This document shows, one piece after another, positions 1 to 11,478 of a stretch of 64,000 nt of DNA. How positions within the stretch are numbered: position 1 is the first letter of the stretch; every line of letters begins with the position of its first letter. The stretch is from contig JARHVA010001190.1 of assembly GCA_037957365.1 (NCBI GenBank), forward strand, positions 1,078,001 through 1,142,000. Reading direction: 5' to 3'. Under the pieces are notes generated by a model that made no database searches, was not told where the DNA came from, and saw nothing but the letters and a program-made list of their open reading frames with translations. Source of the stretch: Torreya grandis. Taxonomy: Eukaryota > Streptophyta > Pinopsida > Cupressales > Taxaceae. Both the position numbers and the translations under genes were made by a program.

Positions 1-1380
1 GTGATAATGACTTATTTTCAAGCTTAATTTTATGGTTGTAGCATGCCAAAATAATTCAAGAACATAAACTTATCCCAAATTTTTACTTTGCTAACAATAA
101 TTTCATACATGCCATAAAATGAATTTGATTGCTTATTGCATAAAAGAAACTACTTCCATAGATAATGCCTTTTGGGGCTTAAAATAACTTAAAATTTATG
201 CTTGCATAAGTGCTTATACAATAGTATTAAATATCCTAATTCATATATATAACAAACTTGACTTGGTGCCATTTCTCATGGAAGTGCAACAGTTGCAAGT
301 TTTATCCTTGCAACTCAAATAATTAAGCAATAACTCAATCTTATAGATTAATTTATGAACTATAAAATAAAATTGTTAACCACTAATCATTAATTTACAA
401 AAGAAATGTTAACATCATATTAAGTATATTCATATGAATGTAAACAATAACTCAATTGTAAACAATTAACCCTTCCATTTACTTGGAGGTATACAATCTT
501 CTATTTACTCTTAGCAATTTGAATCACTTAAATCAACAACATAAATAGTAATAAAATAATTGAATGAATAGTATTATTGAAATGGTCATATTTATATTTT
601 ATACATTGACTCAAGTGTTATTTTGCATTTATAAAACATGTTATAATAACGATAACTGATAAAAAGATTAAATAATACAATGAATCATCTGTCGAGTTAA
701 ATAATAACTAGTTGAGCAATATCCAAGATAACTTCTCTATAGGAACCATCCCGACCTAACCTAACCTATCCTATAATCCCCCTAATTGATTTCCCTTACC
801 ACCCTCAACCATAATCTAGGAGGTGGAGTCTAGTTTTTGGGTGTTTGGGATAAGATTATGAGCAATAAAGGATCAAAGTCATCATTAAGTTTGTAGCAAT
901 TTCTCAACAAACATCCATTCCACAACTAAAAGATCAAAGTACAAACACCAATAGGAATACAAGGATTAGTAACCTTTGTTTTTCCTCTGAAGGTTTTATA
1001 GGTATCAATAAAATGTTCAGTTGAACCCAGTCAACCTTCATCATAGATTCCAGGTGTATTAAAGTTTCAATATAAAAATCTATCTCTTCAAGTGATATAC
1101 AATCATTTCTTATAGCCAATAATAATTAAGAAATATTCACATAAAGAATGCATTCAAAAATAGATAAACACAACACCAAGGATTTAGGTGCCTTATCCAT
1201 TTGCCAGTCATTCAAGTATAGTCATTTCATCACCCATAACACGTGTGTAATGGTGATGGAATCACTATTTTTGACCCTTATATGGCTGGGTCAATTATTT
1301 TAAAAAGGAACTGCTATAAAATAATATTAAATGAACTCTCAAGGGTTTGCAACAAGAAATCAATGTTATAACAATAAACT

Positions 1381-2536
1381 TGTTAGGATTGTGGAGCTAA
1401 AAGCTTCACTGATGCAAACAGGAGAGGAGGTTGTTGAAAGTTGCTGAGTTGCAGAGAAGTTGGGGTCGGTCTGATCAGCCGACGTCGGCAGGATAGCAAA
1501 GGGAAGCAACCGACGTCGGTCATATATCGGCCAACGTCGGTCACCTCCAGGTAGACAGGGACCGACATCGGTCACCTGTGTGGTTCGACTGCGAGCTAAT
1601 TACGGACAGTTAGCTAACGAACCAAGTGTTTGCATGAAGAGATCTATTTTTAGATTGAGAGCTGCGGATCTAATTATTGTAATTAGATGTCTAATTATTG
1701 TTTGATGAGATCTATATAATAGACTCATGGTTGTATTGGAAAAGTGTGCTAGGGAGTAAGAGAGCATAATTATAAGCTCCTTCTGTGTGTGAGGTAGAGT
1801 AATGGTGCGTTCCTCCTAGTGCCTCAGTACCAGGTGTGTTGGTGCTGGATTGGAGAGCCAGCTGGGTTCTTCAGGAGTGTAGGATCTTGGTCACAGTTGC
1901 ATGGCCTATATAGGAGATCTACATGGTAAGTAAGATCGTTGATCTGCAGGTGTATGTGTGTGCAAGGTTGAGGTTCACAGGTGAGCAAAACCATTGTTTG
2001 ATTTGCAGGTGTGCAAGATCATATAGACAGCAACACAACAGGGAGCAGTATCAGGCAGGATCTACTTGGAGTATAGGTGTGTACTCGGATAGAGCAAAAG
2101 AGGAAGGCAAGGGACTTCCTTCCATAAGTATGGTCTGTTGAATTGTAGGTTGTTGCAGATTCATGAGAGATCTACTTGAAGTACCTTGAGTACTTGTGGA
2201 GCACGTGGAGTGCTTGTGGAGTGCGTGGAGCACGGGAGGTGAACACCAACTCTGTATTTGAGTTGGGTGTTGGGACCTGTGAGAGGGAGAGCTTTGGGGA
2301 GAAGATTTACTGTTCACTTGAGGTGTGGGAAACCTCTGTAAGGTGGTGGAGAAGATGTGGGATATTCTCTATTGTATTCTTTTCTGTATAAAGTGTTAAT
2401 ACAAGTTGTGTATTGTCTCTCATATGCTGTGTTATTCTGAATTCTAGTTACTTGGTGAATTTGGTTATTTCCGCATATTATAGTTGCTTGGTTTGGTAAT
2501 CAATTGTATGCTTCCGGTGTTTTGCAATCCCTGACA
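1381..2536 (+). repeat. Copia 5' LTR
   Basis: It starts TGTTAGGATT and ends CCCTGACA, the canonical TG...CA. It holds four CCGACGTCGG-type palindromes near its start, a tract with TATATAATAG around 1,715 that could act as the promoter TATA box, and short GTGGAG-type repeats around 2,190-2,240. It is nearly identical to 4,633-5,808. Confidence 0.93.
1479..1571 (+). promoter_or_regulatory. Four phased CCGACGTCGG palindromes, 5' LTR
   Basis: Ten-base palindromes begin at 1,479, 1,510, 1,531 and 1,562. The spacings of 31, 21 and 31 bp are close to three, two and three helical turns, so all four would face the same side of the helix. The core GACGTC is the C-box type site bound by plant bZIP factors (known of that family); binding here is inferred. 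Two of the four carry a single G-to-A change, while all four are perfect in the 3' LTR. Confidence 0.6.
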
Positions 2537-2538
2537 AG

Positions 2539-2551
2539 TGGTATCAGAGCC
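2539..2551 (+). other. Primer binding site of the copia element
   Basis: TGGTATCAGAGCC lies two bases after the 5' LTR. It is the standard plant retrotransposon site complementary to the 3' end of initiator tRNA-Met. A partial second copy of the motif (GTGGTATCAGAGCT) follows at about 2,585-2,598, a small duplication of the leader. Confidence 0.92.
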
Positions 2552-2672
2552 TTGGTTGTAGGTTCTTGAGCTTGATACCAACAAGTGGTATCAGAGCTAA
2601 GGTTGCAAGAAGCAGGGTTGTGTTTGGTTATAGGTCACTCTCAGGGGTTTCTGATCGAGTGGGAGTAGAGCA

Positions 2673-3527
2673 ATGGCAGATGAAAGTAAGCTAAGAATGG
2701 AGGAGTTGAAAAGCACAGATGGTCACTCACAGTCTTATGGAAAGAAAGAGCAGGTAAAAGAATATTGTTGGTTGGTAGCAGATCAGCATGAAGAAACTGA
2801 AGATACAGATGTTGCAGGTGTTGTTGCACAGGATGTGTTTGCAGGTTTCTTGGATAAAGTTGAATCTTGGATAAAAGATTCGGTTGCCTCTTTCCATGCA
2901 ACCCCAGGTAGAGGAGCTGGTAAGCCTTGCCAAAGAATTGGCAAAGGGGAAGTGAAGCTAAAATTGCAGTCGGCCAACACACAGGTGTTGATGAAGGTCA
3001 TGCAGGTCCCAGGTTTGGAGATTTGGCTAATTTCTTCAGAAAGATTGGGTGATGAGAGATGCACAAGAACTCTCACAGCAGATGCACTTGAATTAGCTGG
3101 TGGTAAGAAGACAGGTACTCTTTATCTACTTGTCTATATTATTGATTCTTCTTCTATTGCGGAGACGTGGCTTCGTAGGCTTGGTCACATGAGCAGGAAG
3201 GAGATGCATGTTCTTAAGCGGAAGACAGATATATTTGACAGGCTTAAAAATTGGAAAGCCTTGGTGTTCTTGGAGGAGATGGCAGACAGAGTTCAGTGGA
3301 TGGTGCTGGATACTTCTGAGCAGAGCAGTTTGGACATGGGTTTTGATTCAAAGGAGCTCGCAGGTAAAAAGTCATCACTCACAGGCGAACACAGGTACCG
3401 GCATCAGTCAGGAGGAACCGGCATTGAACAGACAGGTGCCGATGTCGGTCATGTGCAGATCGAAGCCGGCGATGTCGGGCAGGGTAAGACCGACGTCGGT
3501 CATGGGGCCGACATCGGCAGTATGTAA
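2673..3527 (+). pseudogene. Degenerate copia gag / pre-integrase ORF
   Basis: An open frame of 284 codons starts with ATG about 120 bases after the primer binding site. Residues around 163-180 contain ETWLRRLGHMSRKEMHVL, which fits the GAG-pre-integrase domain that precedes the integrase in Ty1/copia polyproteins (WHRRLGH-type motif). Nothing before it resembles a full gag capsid, and no zinc knuckle, catalytic protease, integrase core or RT follows, so it is a heavily deleted polyprotein. The last 40 or so codons run into the GACGTC palindrome array and become a simple Gly/Asp/Val repeat of GADVGH type. It may be open by chance rather than by selection. Confidence 0.6.
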
Positions 3528-3620
3528 GATCGATGTCGGTCAGGAGGACCGACGTCAGCAGAAGGGACACCAGCGCTGGCAGGTTGGTAGTCAGGTACAG
3601 ACGCATGGAACTGACGTCGG
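3398..3620 (+). repeat. Array of degenerate CCGACGTCGG units inside the copia element
   Basis: Related ten-base units begin at about 3,398, 3,418, 3,439, 3,469, 3,490, 3,508, 3,530, 3,549, 3,570 and 3,611, mostly 18 to 22 bp apart. The copy at 3,490 is a perfect palindrome; the others differ by one to four bases. The motif is the same as in the LTR, but here it lies in internal, partly coding DNA. Confidence 0.65.
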
Positions 3621-3627
3621 TCAGATG

Positions 3628-4620
3628 CAGACTGTAGAGTGACTGAGGTCAATCACTGTAACAAATTTTGGGTGGACAGCATGCTGTCAAGGAGTCTCAA
3701 ACACCCATACAGAGGAATGAAGGTGTAAGTAGGCCCTCAAATTCGTTGTTCCTCTTCTTTATACTTGTTGCTGATTGTAGAGCAAGAAGGATCCAGGAAA
3801 CAGGTGAGAGCTAGGCAGGATTATGATGCAGAACCAAGCGAGAGATTTGGTAGGTTTGCCAGTTGGATGAAAGCACAGAGATGAATGGATTCCTTAGTAG
3901 AAGAATAGAGAGAACGGATATGTGAGACGGAAGACCAGGCATATGGTCTTGAGGAGCTGCAGGACAGTGGTACAGGTTTTGATAGGTGGAGGACAGAGCA
4001 TGACTCTAGTCAGTGTCAGGTAACTACTATGGTTTGTCTTACCAGGTGGATGATGAGTCGCGACATCATTCTATTGCTGTATGTGGATAGTATGCTAGCT
4101 AGCAGGGGTGTACATACAGGGTTTTGCTGAGCTAAGGGTAAGATTAGTTTCAATGGCATGTCATGGGGAGTTTGGAGCAGTGAAATTCTTTGACATGGGA
4201 GGCATGGAGATCACAAGTTGATTTTGTCTCAAGTGGGAGCTGATGTGAATCAGGTGTTGGCGAGGTTCGGGATGCAGAACCGAAGCACACTAAGGGCTGG
4301 ACAGGTACAGTGTCCGAAATCACATGAGGTCTGGTATAGACCTGAGTATTCCCATGCAGTGGGAGCTGTCAGAGTTAGGAGCCAATTCGGGGAAGTGGGT
4401 TCTCAAGTTTTTGAGAGGGACCGGCAGCAGGTGTTGCTATGCAGGGTCAGGACTTCACTACAGGTGTTGCAGGTTCGGATGTGGTAGGGTACTCGGATGA
4501 CAGGTGGTACACCACGGGATGTGTGGTGGGTTGTCTTCAGGTGGGAGCTTGAAGAGGGATACAAACCAAGAAACAGATTAGACGGAGTACAGGTACAGGT
4601 ACAGTGTAGCTATTTATCTC
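3628..4620 (+). other. Non-coding remainder of the copia internal region
   Basis: About 1 kb between the palindrome array and the polypurine tract. It has purine-rich, G-rich vocabulary (repeated CAGGTG and GTGGGAG words), many stops in all frames and no recognisable pol domain. An 89-codon frame at 4,218-4,487 has no family signature. Confidence 0.6.
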
Positions 4621-4632
4621 CAAGTGGGAGAT
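4621..4632 (+). other. Polypurine tract of the copia element
   Basis: CAAGTGGGAGAT directly precedes the 3' LTR, the usual plant copia form of the plus-strand primer. Confidence 0.88.
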
Positions 4633-5808
4633 TGTTAGGATTGTGGAGCTAAAAGCTTCACTGATGCAAATAGGAGAGGAGGTTGTTGAAGGTTGCTGAG
4701 TTGCAGAGAAGTTGGGGTCGGTCTGATCAGCCGACGTCGGTAGGATAGCAAAGGGAAGCAACCGACGTCGGTCATATATCGACCGACGTCGGTCACCTCC
4801 AGGCAGACAAGGACCGACGTCGGTCGCCTGTGTGGTTCGACTGCAAGCTAATTACGGACAGTTAGCTAACGAACCAAGTGTTTGCATGAAGAGATCTATT
4901 TTTAGACTGAGAGTTGCAGATCTAATTATTGTAATTAGATGTCTAATTATTGTTTGATGAGATCTATATAATAGACTCATGGTTGTATTGGAAAAGTGTG
5001 CTAGGGAGTAAGAGAGCATAATTATAAGCTCCTTCTGTGTGTGAGGTAGAGCAATGGTGCATTCCTCCTAGTGCCTCAGTACCAGGTGTGTTGGTGCTGG
5101 ATTGGAGAGCCAGCTGGGTTCTTCAGGAGTGTAGGATCTTGGTCACAATTGCATGGCCTATATAGGAGATCTACATGGTAAGTAAGATCGTTGATCTGCA
5201 GGTGTATGTGTGTGCAAGGCCGAGGTTCACAAGTGAGCAGAACCGTTGTTTGATTTGCAGGTGTGCAAGATCATATAGACAGCAACACAATAGAGAGTAG
5301 TATCAGGCAGGATCTACTTGGAGTACAGGTGTGTACTCGGATAGAGCAAGAGAGGAAGGCAAGGGAGTTCCTTCCATAAGTATGGTCTGTTGAATTGCAG
5401 GTTGTTGCAGATTCATGGGAGATCTACTTGAAGTACCTTGAGTACTTGTGGAGCATGTGGAGTGCTTGTGGAGTGCGTGGAGCACTTGTGGTGTGCGTGG
5501 AGCACGGGAGGTGAACACCAACTCTGTATTTGAGTTGGGTGTTAGGACCTGTGAGAGGGAGAGCTTTGGGGAGAAGATTTACTGTTCACTTGAGGTGTGG
5601 GAAACCTCTGTAAGGTGGTGGAGAAGATGTGGGATATTCTCTATTGTATTCTTTTCTGTATAAAGTGTTAATACAAGTTGTGTATTGTCTCTCATATGCT
5701 GTGTTATTCTGAATTCTAGTTACTTGGTGAATCTGGTTATTTCCGCATATTATAGTTGCTTGGTTTGGTAATCAATTATATGCTTCCGGTGTTTCGCAAT
5801 CCCTGACA
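4633..5808 (+). repeat. Copia 3' LTR
   Basis: Near-identical to 1,381-2,536 and 20 bp longer because of an extra GTGGAGCAC-type unit around 5,480. Its four palindromes (4,731, 4,762, 4,783, 4,814) are all perfect CCGACGTCGG with the same 31/21/31 spacing. It ends TGACA, followed by the AAACT target duplication. Confidence 0.93.
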
Positions 5809-7941
5809 AAACTAGTTTATAAAATCTATAAACACTTGGTCAATATTCATACACCAAAATATTTAAATAATAATAACACCAAAAATGGCAAACCAGAATG
5901 CTAGTGAAACCCCAACACACACTCAACCCAACCACTTCAATAGGGAAGGAAAAATGGAATCCCAAACGTCCTACAAGTGGTGAATAAAACCTAACACAAT
6001 TGGATAAGGAGTGGTGTAATGATTATTCAAACAAAGAATATCAAAACTCCATTCCACCTGGTTGATTCAATAGGGAAAGGAATAAAAACCCAGCGATGAA
6101 AAATGTGTCCTCTTTCATATGTTTTTAATACCCTAAACTCCCAAATGAAATGCAAAAATAAATTGACATGCACAAATATTAAACCCTATGGCTAAGTAAA
6201 CAAAAAAAAAATGTTTATTAGATCATTTTAATATGTCCAAGTAATAGAATCTGAATGGGAGATTTTTAAGGATTCTTGGAAACAAAGATTTCACTATCAG
6301 ATTTAAAACCTAGATTTCTAAATTAACTAGAACCCAAAACTAAAACAACCCATTGTTAAATAAGAGATTTATATTGATTTTAAATTGATTTAAAACCTTT
6401 ACATGTTCATCAGGAACTCTGATGACTTCCTTATGAACCTGTAAACAAATTTTGTATTGTTTGCATCTATAAAATTGATATCAAATCCTTCATTCTTTTT
6501 CACAAAATAAAATAACAACACTTATTTGGTTCGCTACTCTCACAGGTAGAAAATAAATTAAAAATTATTTACTTACCAATAAACTTGCCTTCTCCTTGCA
6601 CCATGTCTGGGATCTTAATTAGCTACAGCCTAAGAAGATCATTCTCCCTCCTCCTTTACTTCTTCCTACCACCATTTCCCTCCCAAGGTTTTCTTCTTTC
6701 TCTCCCCATTATTCTCTACAATATTATCCCATCTTCTCCCATGCCTCTCCTCAACTACCCTCCTCAAAATCAATTTTGGTAGCTAATCCCAAATCTTTCC
6801 CACTATGCCAAAACTTAATATATGAAATGATTAACCCCTTAGGCTAAAAAAATTTAGGTCATACTAGCTTTTTTCATGGAGTCAAAACCCCATGACCCCC
6901 TAATGTTATCATTACAAAATCAAATCTTTGTTTTAATATTAATTTTAATGCCATGACAAGCTTATGACCCCATCATGGATCAAAATCCATCAAGCATAAA
7001 CATTAACCCCTTTTACCACTAAGACACTAAGAATTTGAAACAAAATCAAAATGTCCTTTATTTATGCATGTCGAGCATTACCAACTTATACTTTTTTATA
7101 ACAACCAATGCAAGCTTATGGATCTTGGCAATAATTGTAGGATTATGTTGCTCAAGATAACAACTTAATGGGCCTTTCTTATTATTAAACATTCATGCAA
7201 ACATTATAGGCACAATTGGCTATAAGCTAATGATGACCTCTAAATAAATAATGCTAACAAATATGCACAACAATAGTTAACACAATACAAGATAATAATA
7301 CTAAGGGGCCTAGTAACAGATTAAAACAAAATAGAATAAGATAATGAAATCAATCAAACAACTAATGCCAAGTGGGCAAATGCAAGATGATAAAACAATC
7401 AAGGCATGCAAGACCACATAATGACAAAAAGGGTCAAGAAGATGATCAAAAACAAAAATAACAATAGCAAAAGATGATAAAAGTGATAGAACAACATAAA
7501 TAATAAATTGTTGCTTAGTAACTAACAGCTCATGCAAGATATCCCTTTTACCTATGTTGGTGTTAATCAACTACTCACTACCCTTGCCCATCATCCCTTG
7601 ACTGTCAGATTCTACCACTAGCCTTGCTCATATACCTATGCCTGCACCCATAAATGAGCATTAGCAATACCTGTACAATATGATAATAGAGTTGAAATGA
7701 ATAGTACAAGTACAAAATTTGAATGTTGTAACTAAATCAATATATTTGTAAAATAAACTATAGTTTTAGTACTTATTCAAATGTCAAAAATAGCCAACTA
7801 TACATTATTTGAATCGGATTATGACATCATTAGTGTAGTATCGACAAAATAATAGCTCAAAAGTATAGCCAAATAGTATAAAAGTATGTTGAAAATATAT
7901 TTTAGTCTAAGAAAATAAGGTATGTAAGCTAGAATATAACA

Positions 7942-7962
7942 TCCTCCTCCACTTAATGAGGA
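7942..7962 (-). other. Polypurine tract of the chromovirus
   Basis: On the minus strand AAGTGGAGGAGGA directly precedes the TG start of the 3' LTR at 7,941, where a gypsy plus-strand primer should be. Confidence 0.8.
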
Positions 7963-7984
7963 GCCATTATGGCGATAGACTAAA

Positions 7985-9224
7985 GTAACCAAGAATAGTG
8001 ATGTTTAAGTAGTTGTGTATCCTCCCAAGTGGCACTTTTGGTACTTAGTGGGTCTCATTGTATCAGGACTTATTGGATTTATTTATTTCTTAGTTTAATG
8101 TTGTGATGGCCTAGGATTTTCACTGGGTCCGGTTGTATCTTTTCCTCTTTCATAACCTATAAATTTTTCCAAACCAACACATGAGATGGATCAAACACAT
8201 ATTTATTTAATAATGCAATATGAAACACATCATGAATTCTTGATAGAGAAGGAGGTAAAGCCTATTGGTAGGCAAAAAGGCTATTTTTTTCCATAATGTC
8301 GAATGGGCCATTAAAGCAAGGAACTAACTTAGAGTTTTCCCAAACTTGATTAAACTCTTTTGTGGTCTTACATGCAGAAAAACCTTTTTGCCAACAACAA
8401 ATTCATGAGGCATTCTTTCAGATCAGTGTAACTCTTTTCCCAATCAGAATTAGCCTTTAAATCTTGGAATATTGTGGATATTTTCTCATCATATTCTATC
8501 AATAATTTTGGACTAGTAATGGCCCAATTTTCTAAGTTGTCCTATCCAAGTGGAGTTATATATTTCCACCCATACTGGGTTTTAAAAGGAGCCATTTTAA
8601 TTGTAGAATGATAAAAGTTATTATAATCAAACTTGACTAAATGGAGATAACCCTCCCACTTGGTCTGTTGATCATAACATACATGTGTATCATGTCTTCA
8701 ACTATCTGGTTTACTTTTTTAGTTTGACCATCTATTTTATAGTGGTATGAAGAACTAGAATTTAACTAAGTGCCAAAAGTTTTGATCAAAGTTCGCTAGA
8801 ACCTTGATGTCAATAGATTGTCTCTATCAGAGATAATGACTTATGGCATGCTATGTAACCAAACCACTTATTTCATAAAACATTTAACAAAAATAGTAGC
8901 ATCATCAGTCACATTCCCAACAATAAAGTGACCAAACTTGGTTGCTTTGTCAATTACCACTAAGATAGTGTCATGTTAGCTACAAGATTTAGGCAGTTCT
9001 ATAATAAAATCAAGTGAAACCACGACCCATTTATTTATTGGTATTTCATGTGGGTATAACAAACCCCCAAGATGGTAGTGTTCAACATTTACTTGTTGAC
9101 ATTCTATAAATTTTGACACAAAGTTGGAAACATCCCTTTTTAGACTAGGCCAAAAATAGAGCCTTTTCAGCTCATGGGTCATTTTGGTGAACCCTAGATG
9201 GGAAAAAGGGGGTGTTGTATGCAC
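7985..9224 (-). pseudogene. Chromovirus integrase with C-terminal chromodomain remnant
   Basis: Read on the minus strand, the integrase inserts the cDNA into the host genome. The zinc-binding part is at about 9,100-9,224 (HLGFTKMTHELKRLYFWPS, then a cysteine pair). The core follows with LDFIIELP carrying the first Asp, ISDRDN carrying the second Asp, and the DGQTK...VED stretch carrying the Glu, so all three catalytic acidic residues are still readable. A chromodomain-like tail is visible at about 8,000-8,110 (DPLSTKSATWEDTQLL), which places the element among the chromoviruses. Several in-frame stops and shifts break the frame, many of them TAG/TAA or TGA where Gln or Trp is expected. Confidence 0.85.
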
Positions 9225-9409
9225 CTATTACAACACAACATTATGTATTCCACCCAATTTGGGTACAAAAATTATGTTTTTATGCCTTACAAGACCATCT
9301 TTCTCAACATAAAAATCAATAAATTCTTCTATCAAAGGCTTGTTAGTCAATCCTACACTTACTTCTTGGTAGTAATTATCAACAAGCTATTATTTTAGGA
9401 CAACACTTT

Positions 9410-10700
9410 TGAAATTCCCTTGTAAAATATACAAGGTAACAAGGTATGTATGCCTACTGAGTTCATCAACCACATGATTTTCCTTACCTTTCATATAAGA
9501 GATGTCCATGTCAAAATTGCTGGCAACCTCCAACCATCTATGATGGCGAGCATTCAATCATCTTGTGAAAACATGTGTTCTAGGTTGAAATGATCAAATT
9601 TCACCTTGAAATGTTTGCCTAACAAAAATTATTTCTACTATTTTAATGTGTGTACTATGTCAGTAAGCTATAAATCATGTATGGGATAGTTCTTTTCAGC
9701 TTTCTTAAGCTGATGAGATTCATAAGCCACCACTTTACCCTCTTAGGTCAATATGTCACTGAAGCCTTCCTTAGAAGCATCATCCCACACCTCAAAATGA
9801 CCATTTAAGTCAAGTATAATTACAATAAGAGTTATTGTTAATAACTCTTTGAGTTTTTTGAAAGCCTCTTCACATTGAGGTGTCCATGCAAATTTTCTAA
9901 ATTTATGCTACAAGGATGTAATGGGGTTGGCTAGGCAAGAAATTTTCTACAAATTGTTGATAGTATCTAGCCAAGCCCATAAAATTGTGCACTTTATGCA
10001 TATTACATGGAATAGGCCACTCATGAATGGCTTGAATTTTTGTTGGATCTACAACAATGCCCTTTTTAGACATCACATGTCCAACGTAATGTATTTTTGT
10101 TTGGTAGAAGATGCATTTGGATAGATTACCAAATAGTTTGTGTTGTCTTAATATTTGTAATACTAGCCTTAAATATTGATCTTGTTCATCTTCATTCTTG
10201 GAGTAGATGAGAATATCATCCAAAAATACTAGTATAAATTTGTCTAAGAAATATCTAAAAACATTGTTCATTAGATTCATGAATGTTGTAGGTGCATTTG
10301 TGAGGCCAAAAGGCAAAATAGTGAACTCGTAATGGCCATATTAAGTTCAGAAGGTTGTTTTATATATGTCCTCCTCTTTGATCCTTAACTAATGGCAACT
10401 GGATCTTAGATCAATTTTAGAAAAGACTAATGCATCTTTCATTTGATCAAACAAATCATCAATCTATGGCAGCAGGTAATGATTCTTGATTGTCACTTTA
10501 TTGAACATATAATAGTCAATGCACAACCTTAAAATGCCATCTTTCTTTTCTCATGAAGACTACTAGAGCACCCCAAGGTGACACACTTGGTTGAATGCTT
10601 TTGCTATCCAAAATTTCTTGTAATTAAACTTTTAACTATTATAGATCTGCCAGATTCATTCTATAAGGAGCTTTTGATGCAGGGGTATCCCCTGATATAA
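9410..10700 (-). pseudogene. Chromovirus reverse transcriptase and RNase H
   Basis: Minus strand. The longest open piece (9,903-10,316) begins MPFGLTNAPTTFMNLMN and carries the active-site motif FLDDILIYS, followed by the thumb region with GHVMSKKGIVVDPTK. RT copies the element's RNA into DNA. RNase H follows toward lower coordinates; around 9,470-9,530 it shows FDMDISYMKGKENHVVDELS, the conserved end of gypsy RNase H. Upstream, near 10,650-10,720, is the RT entry motif (PPKWDFEFSI...KAPYRMN). Stops and frameshifts separate these pieces, so no full polypeptide can be made. Confidence 0.92.
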
Positions 10701-10989
10701 CATTAATAGAGAATTCAAAGTCCCATTTTGGTGGTAAACTAAGTAATTTTTTAGGGAAAACTTCCACAAAAACCTATAAAATAGGAAAATCTAAATAGAA
10801 CTGTTCTTCCTCAAGAAATTCTTGTAGTTGGACTACATAGAGTTTACACCCTTTCCATACAACATTCTTTAATTATATGGATGAAAGAATATTTTGTGTT
10901 TTTGGCCCTTGAAGGCCTTGAATTTCAAAAAGTTTTCCATTCTCATTAGTATATTGCATCCTTTTTTGGGAGCAATCAAGTGTCAGAAG

Positions 10990-11412
10990 GTGTTGTTGCA
11001 ACTAATCCATGCCTAATATGATGTCATAAGACCCCAAGGGTGTTAAAAATAAATTCAACCTTGTTTTGAAAGTGCCTAAATCAAGTTCAATTTATTATAA
11101 GCATTCTTAGATAGGTACACTCTTGCCAGTATCAAACTTGACTTCCTATCCTTCTCTGAACTGCATAAATTTATGCTTGTATTTATTTACTATAACATGT
11201 GAGATTAAGTTGTTTATTGCACTAGAATAAATTAAAATAGTTAAAACATTACCATAAGGTTTCCTCTTATCTCTATTGGAGTAGCCTAAAATTCAACTCT
11301 CTGATTGTGTACTTTTACATACACTTTATGGTCTATTGGATGCCCTAATTTCAACTTTGGTTAGTTTTTGCAATAGTGGTTACCACTACATTCCCAACAC
11401 ATCACTTCCTTT
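10990..11412 (-). pseudogene. Chromovirus gag zinc knuckle and aspartic protease
   Basis: Minus strand. At about 11,365-11,410 is CWECSGNHYC, a shortened CCHC zinc knuckle of gag (RNA binding). About 130 bases on is the protease, which normally cuts the polyprotein. Its active-site region reads ILIYSSAINNLIS where the family has an Asp-Ser/Thr-Gly triad, so the catalytic Asp is Tyr and the Gly is Ser. The flap/end motif GSYDIILGMD is at about 11,005-11,040. The protease could not work as it stands. Confidence 0.78.
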
Positions 11413-11478
11413 TGTGGGGCTACTAGATTAGTGTTTTCCATTGTGGTTGGTCCACATTGGTTACTTTGGTGTTGGTCT

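Larger units (their letters stand above)
1376..5813 (+). mobile_element. Non-autonomous Ty1/copia element with 5-bp target duplication
   Basis: Complete LTR element: LTR 1,381-2,536, primer binding site, about 2.1 kb of internal DNA, polypurine tract, LTR 4,633-5,808. It is flanked by the perfect direct repeat AAACT (1,376-1,380 and 5,809-5,813). The uninterrupted target is preserved in the sister LTR of the host chromovirus near 27,150-27,185. The internal region codes only a short gag/pre-integrase remnant, with no RT, RNase H or integrase core, so it must have been mobilised in trans. A hand comparison of the LTRs gives roughly 34 substitutions in 1,156 bp (about 3%), mostly transitions, plus one 20-bp length difference. 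It is younger than its host element. Confidence 0.93.
1..7941 (-). repeat. 3' LTR of the chromovirus (partial, interrupted)
   Basis: Left long terminal repeat, lying 3' on the coding (minus) strand. It aligns by eye with the right LTR along its whole visible length, for example in the shared tracts around 60-120 and 25,840-25,900 and around 7,900-7,941 and 29,240-29,281. On the minus strand it starts TGTTATATTC just after a purine-rich tract. A copia element (1,381-5,808) splits it. About 1.6 kb of the LTR must lie left of the window, because the right copy extends that much further. I see no gene in it; short ORFs at about 6,585 and 7,310 are not conserved in the other LTR. Confidence 0.85.

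Noticed and set aside
9198..10124. Plus-strand ORFs at 9,198-9,398 and 9,921-10,124
   Set aside because: Antisense shadows of the chromovirus integrase, RNase H and RT.
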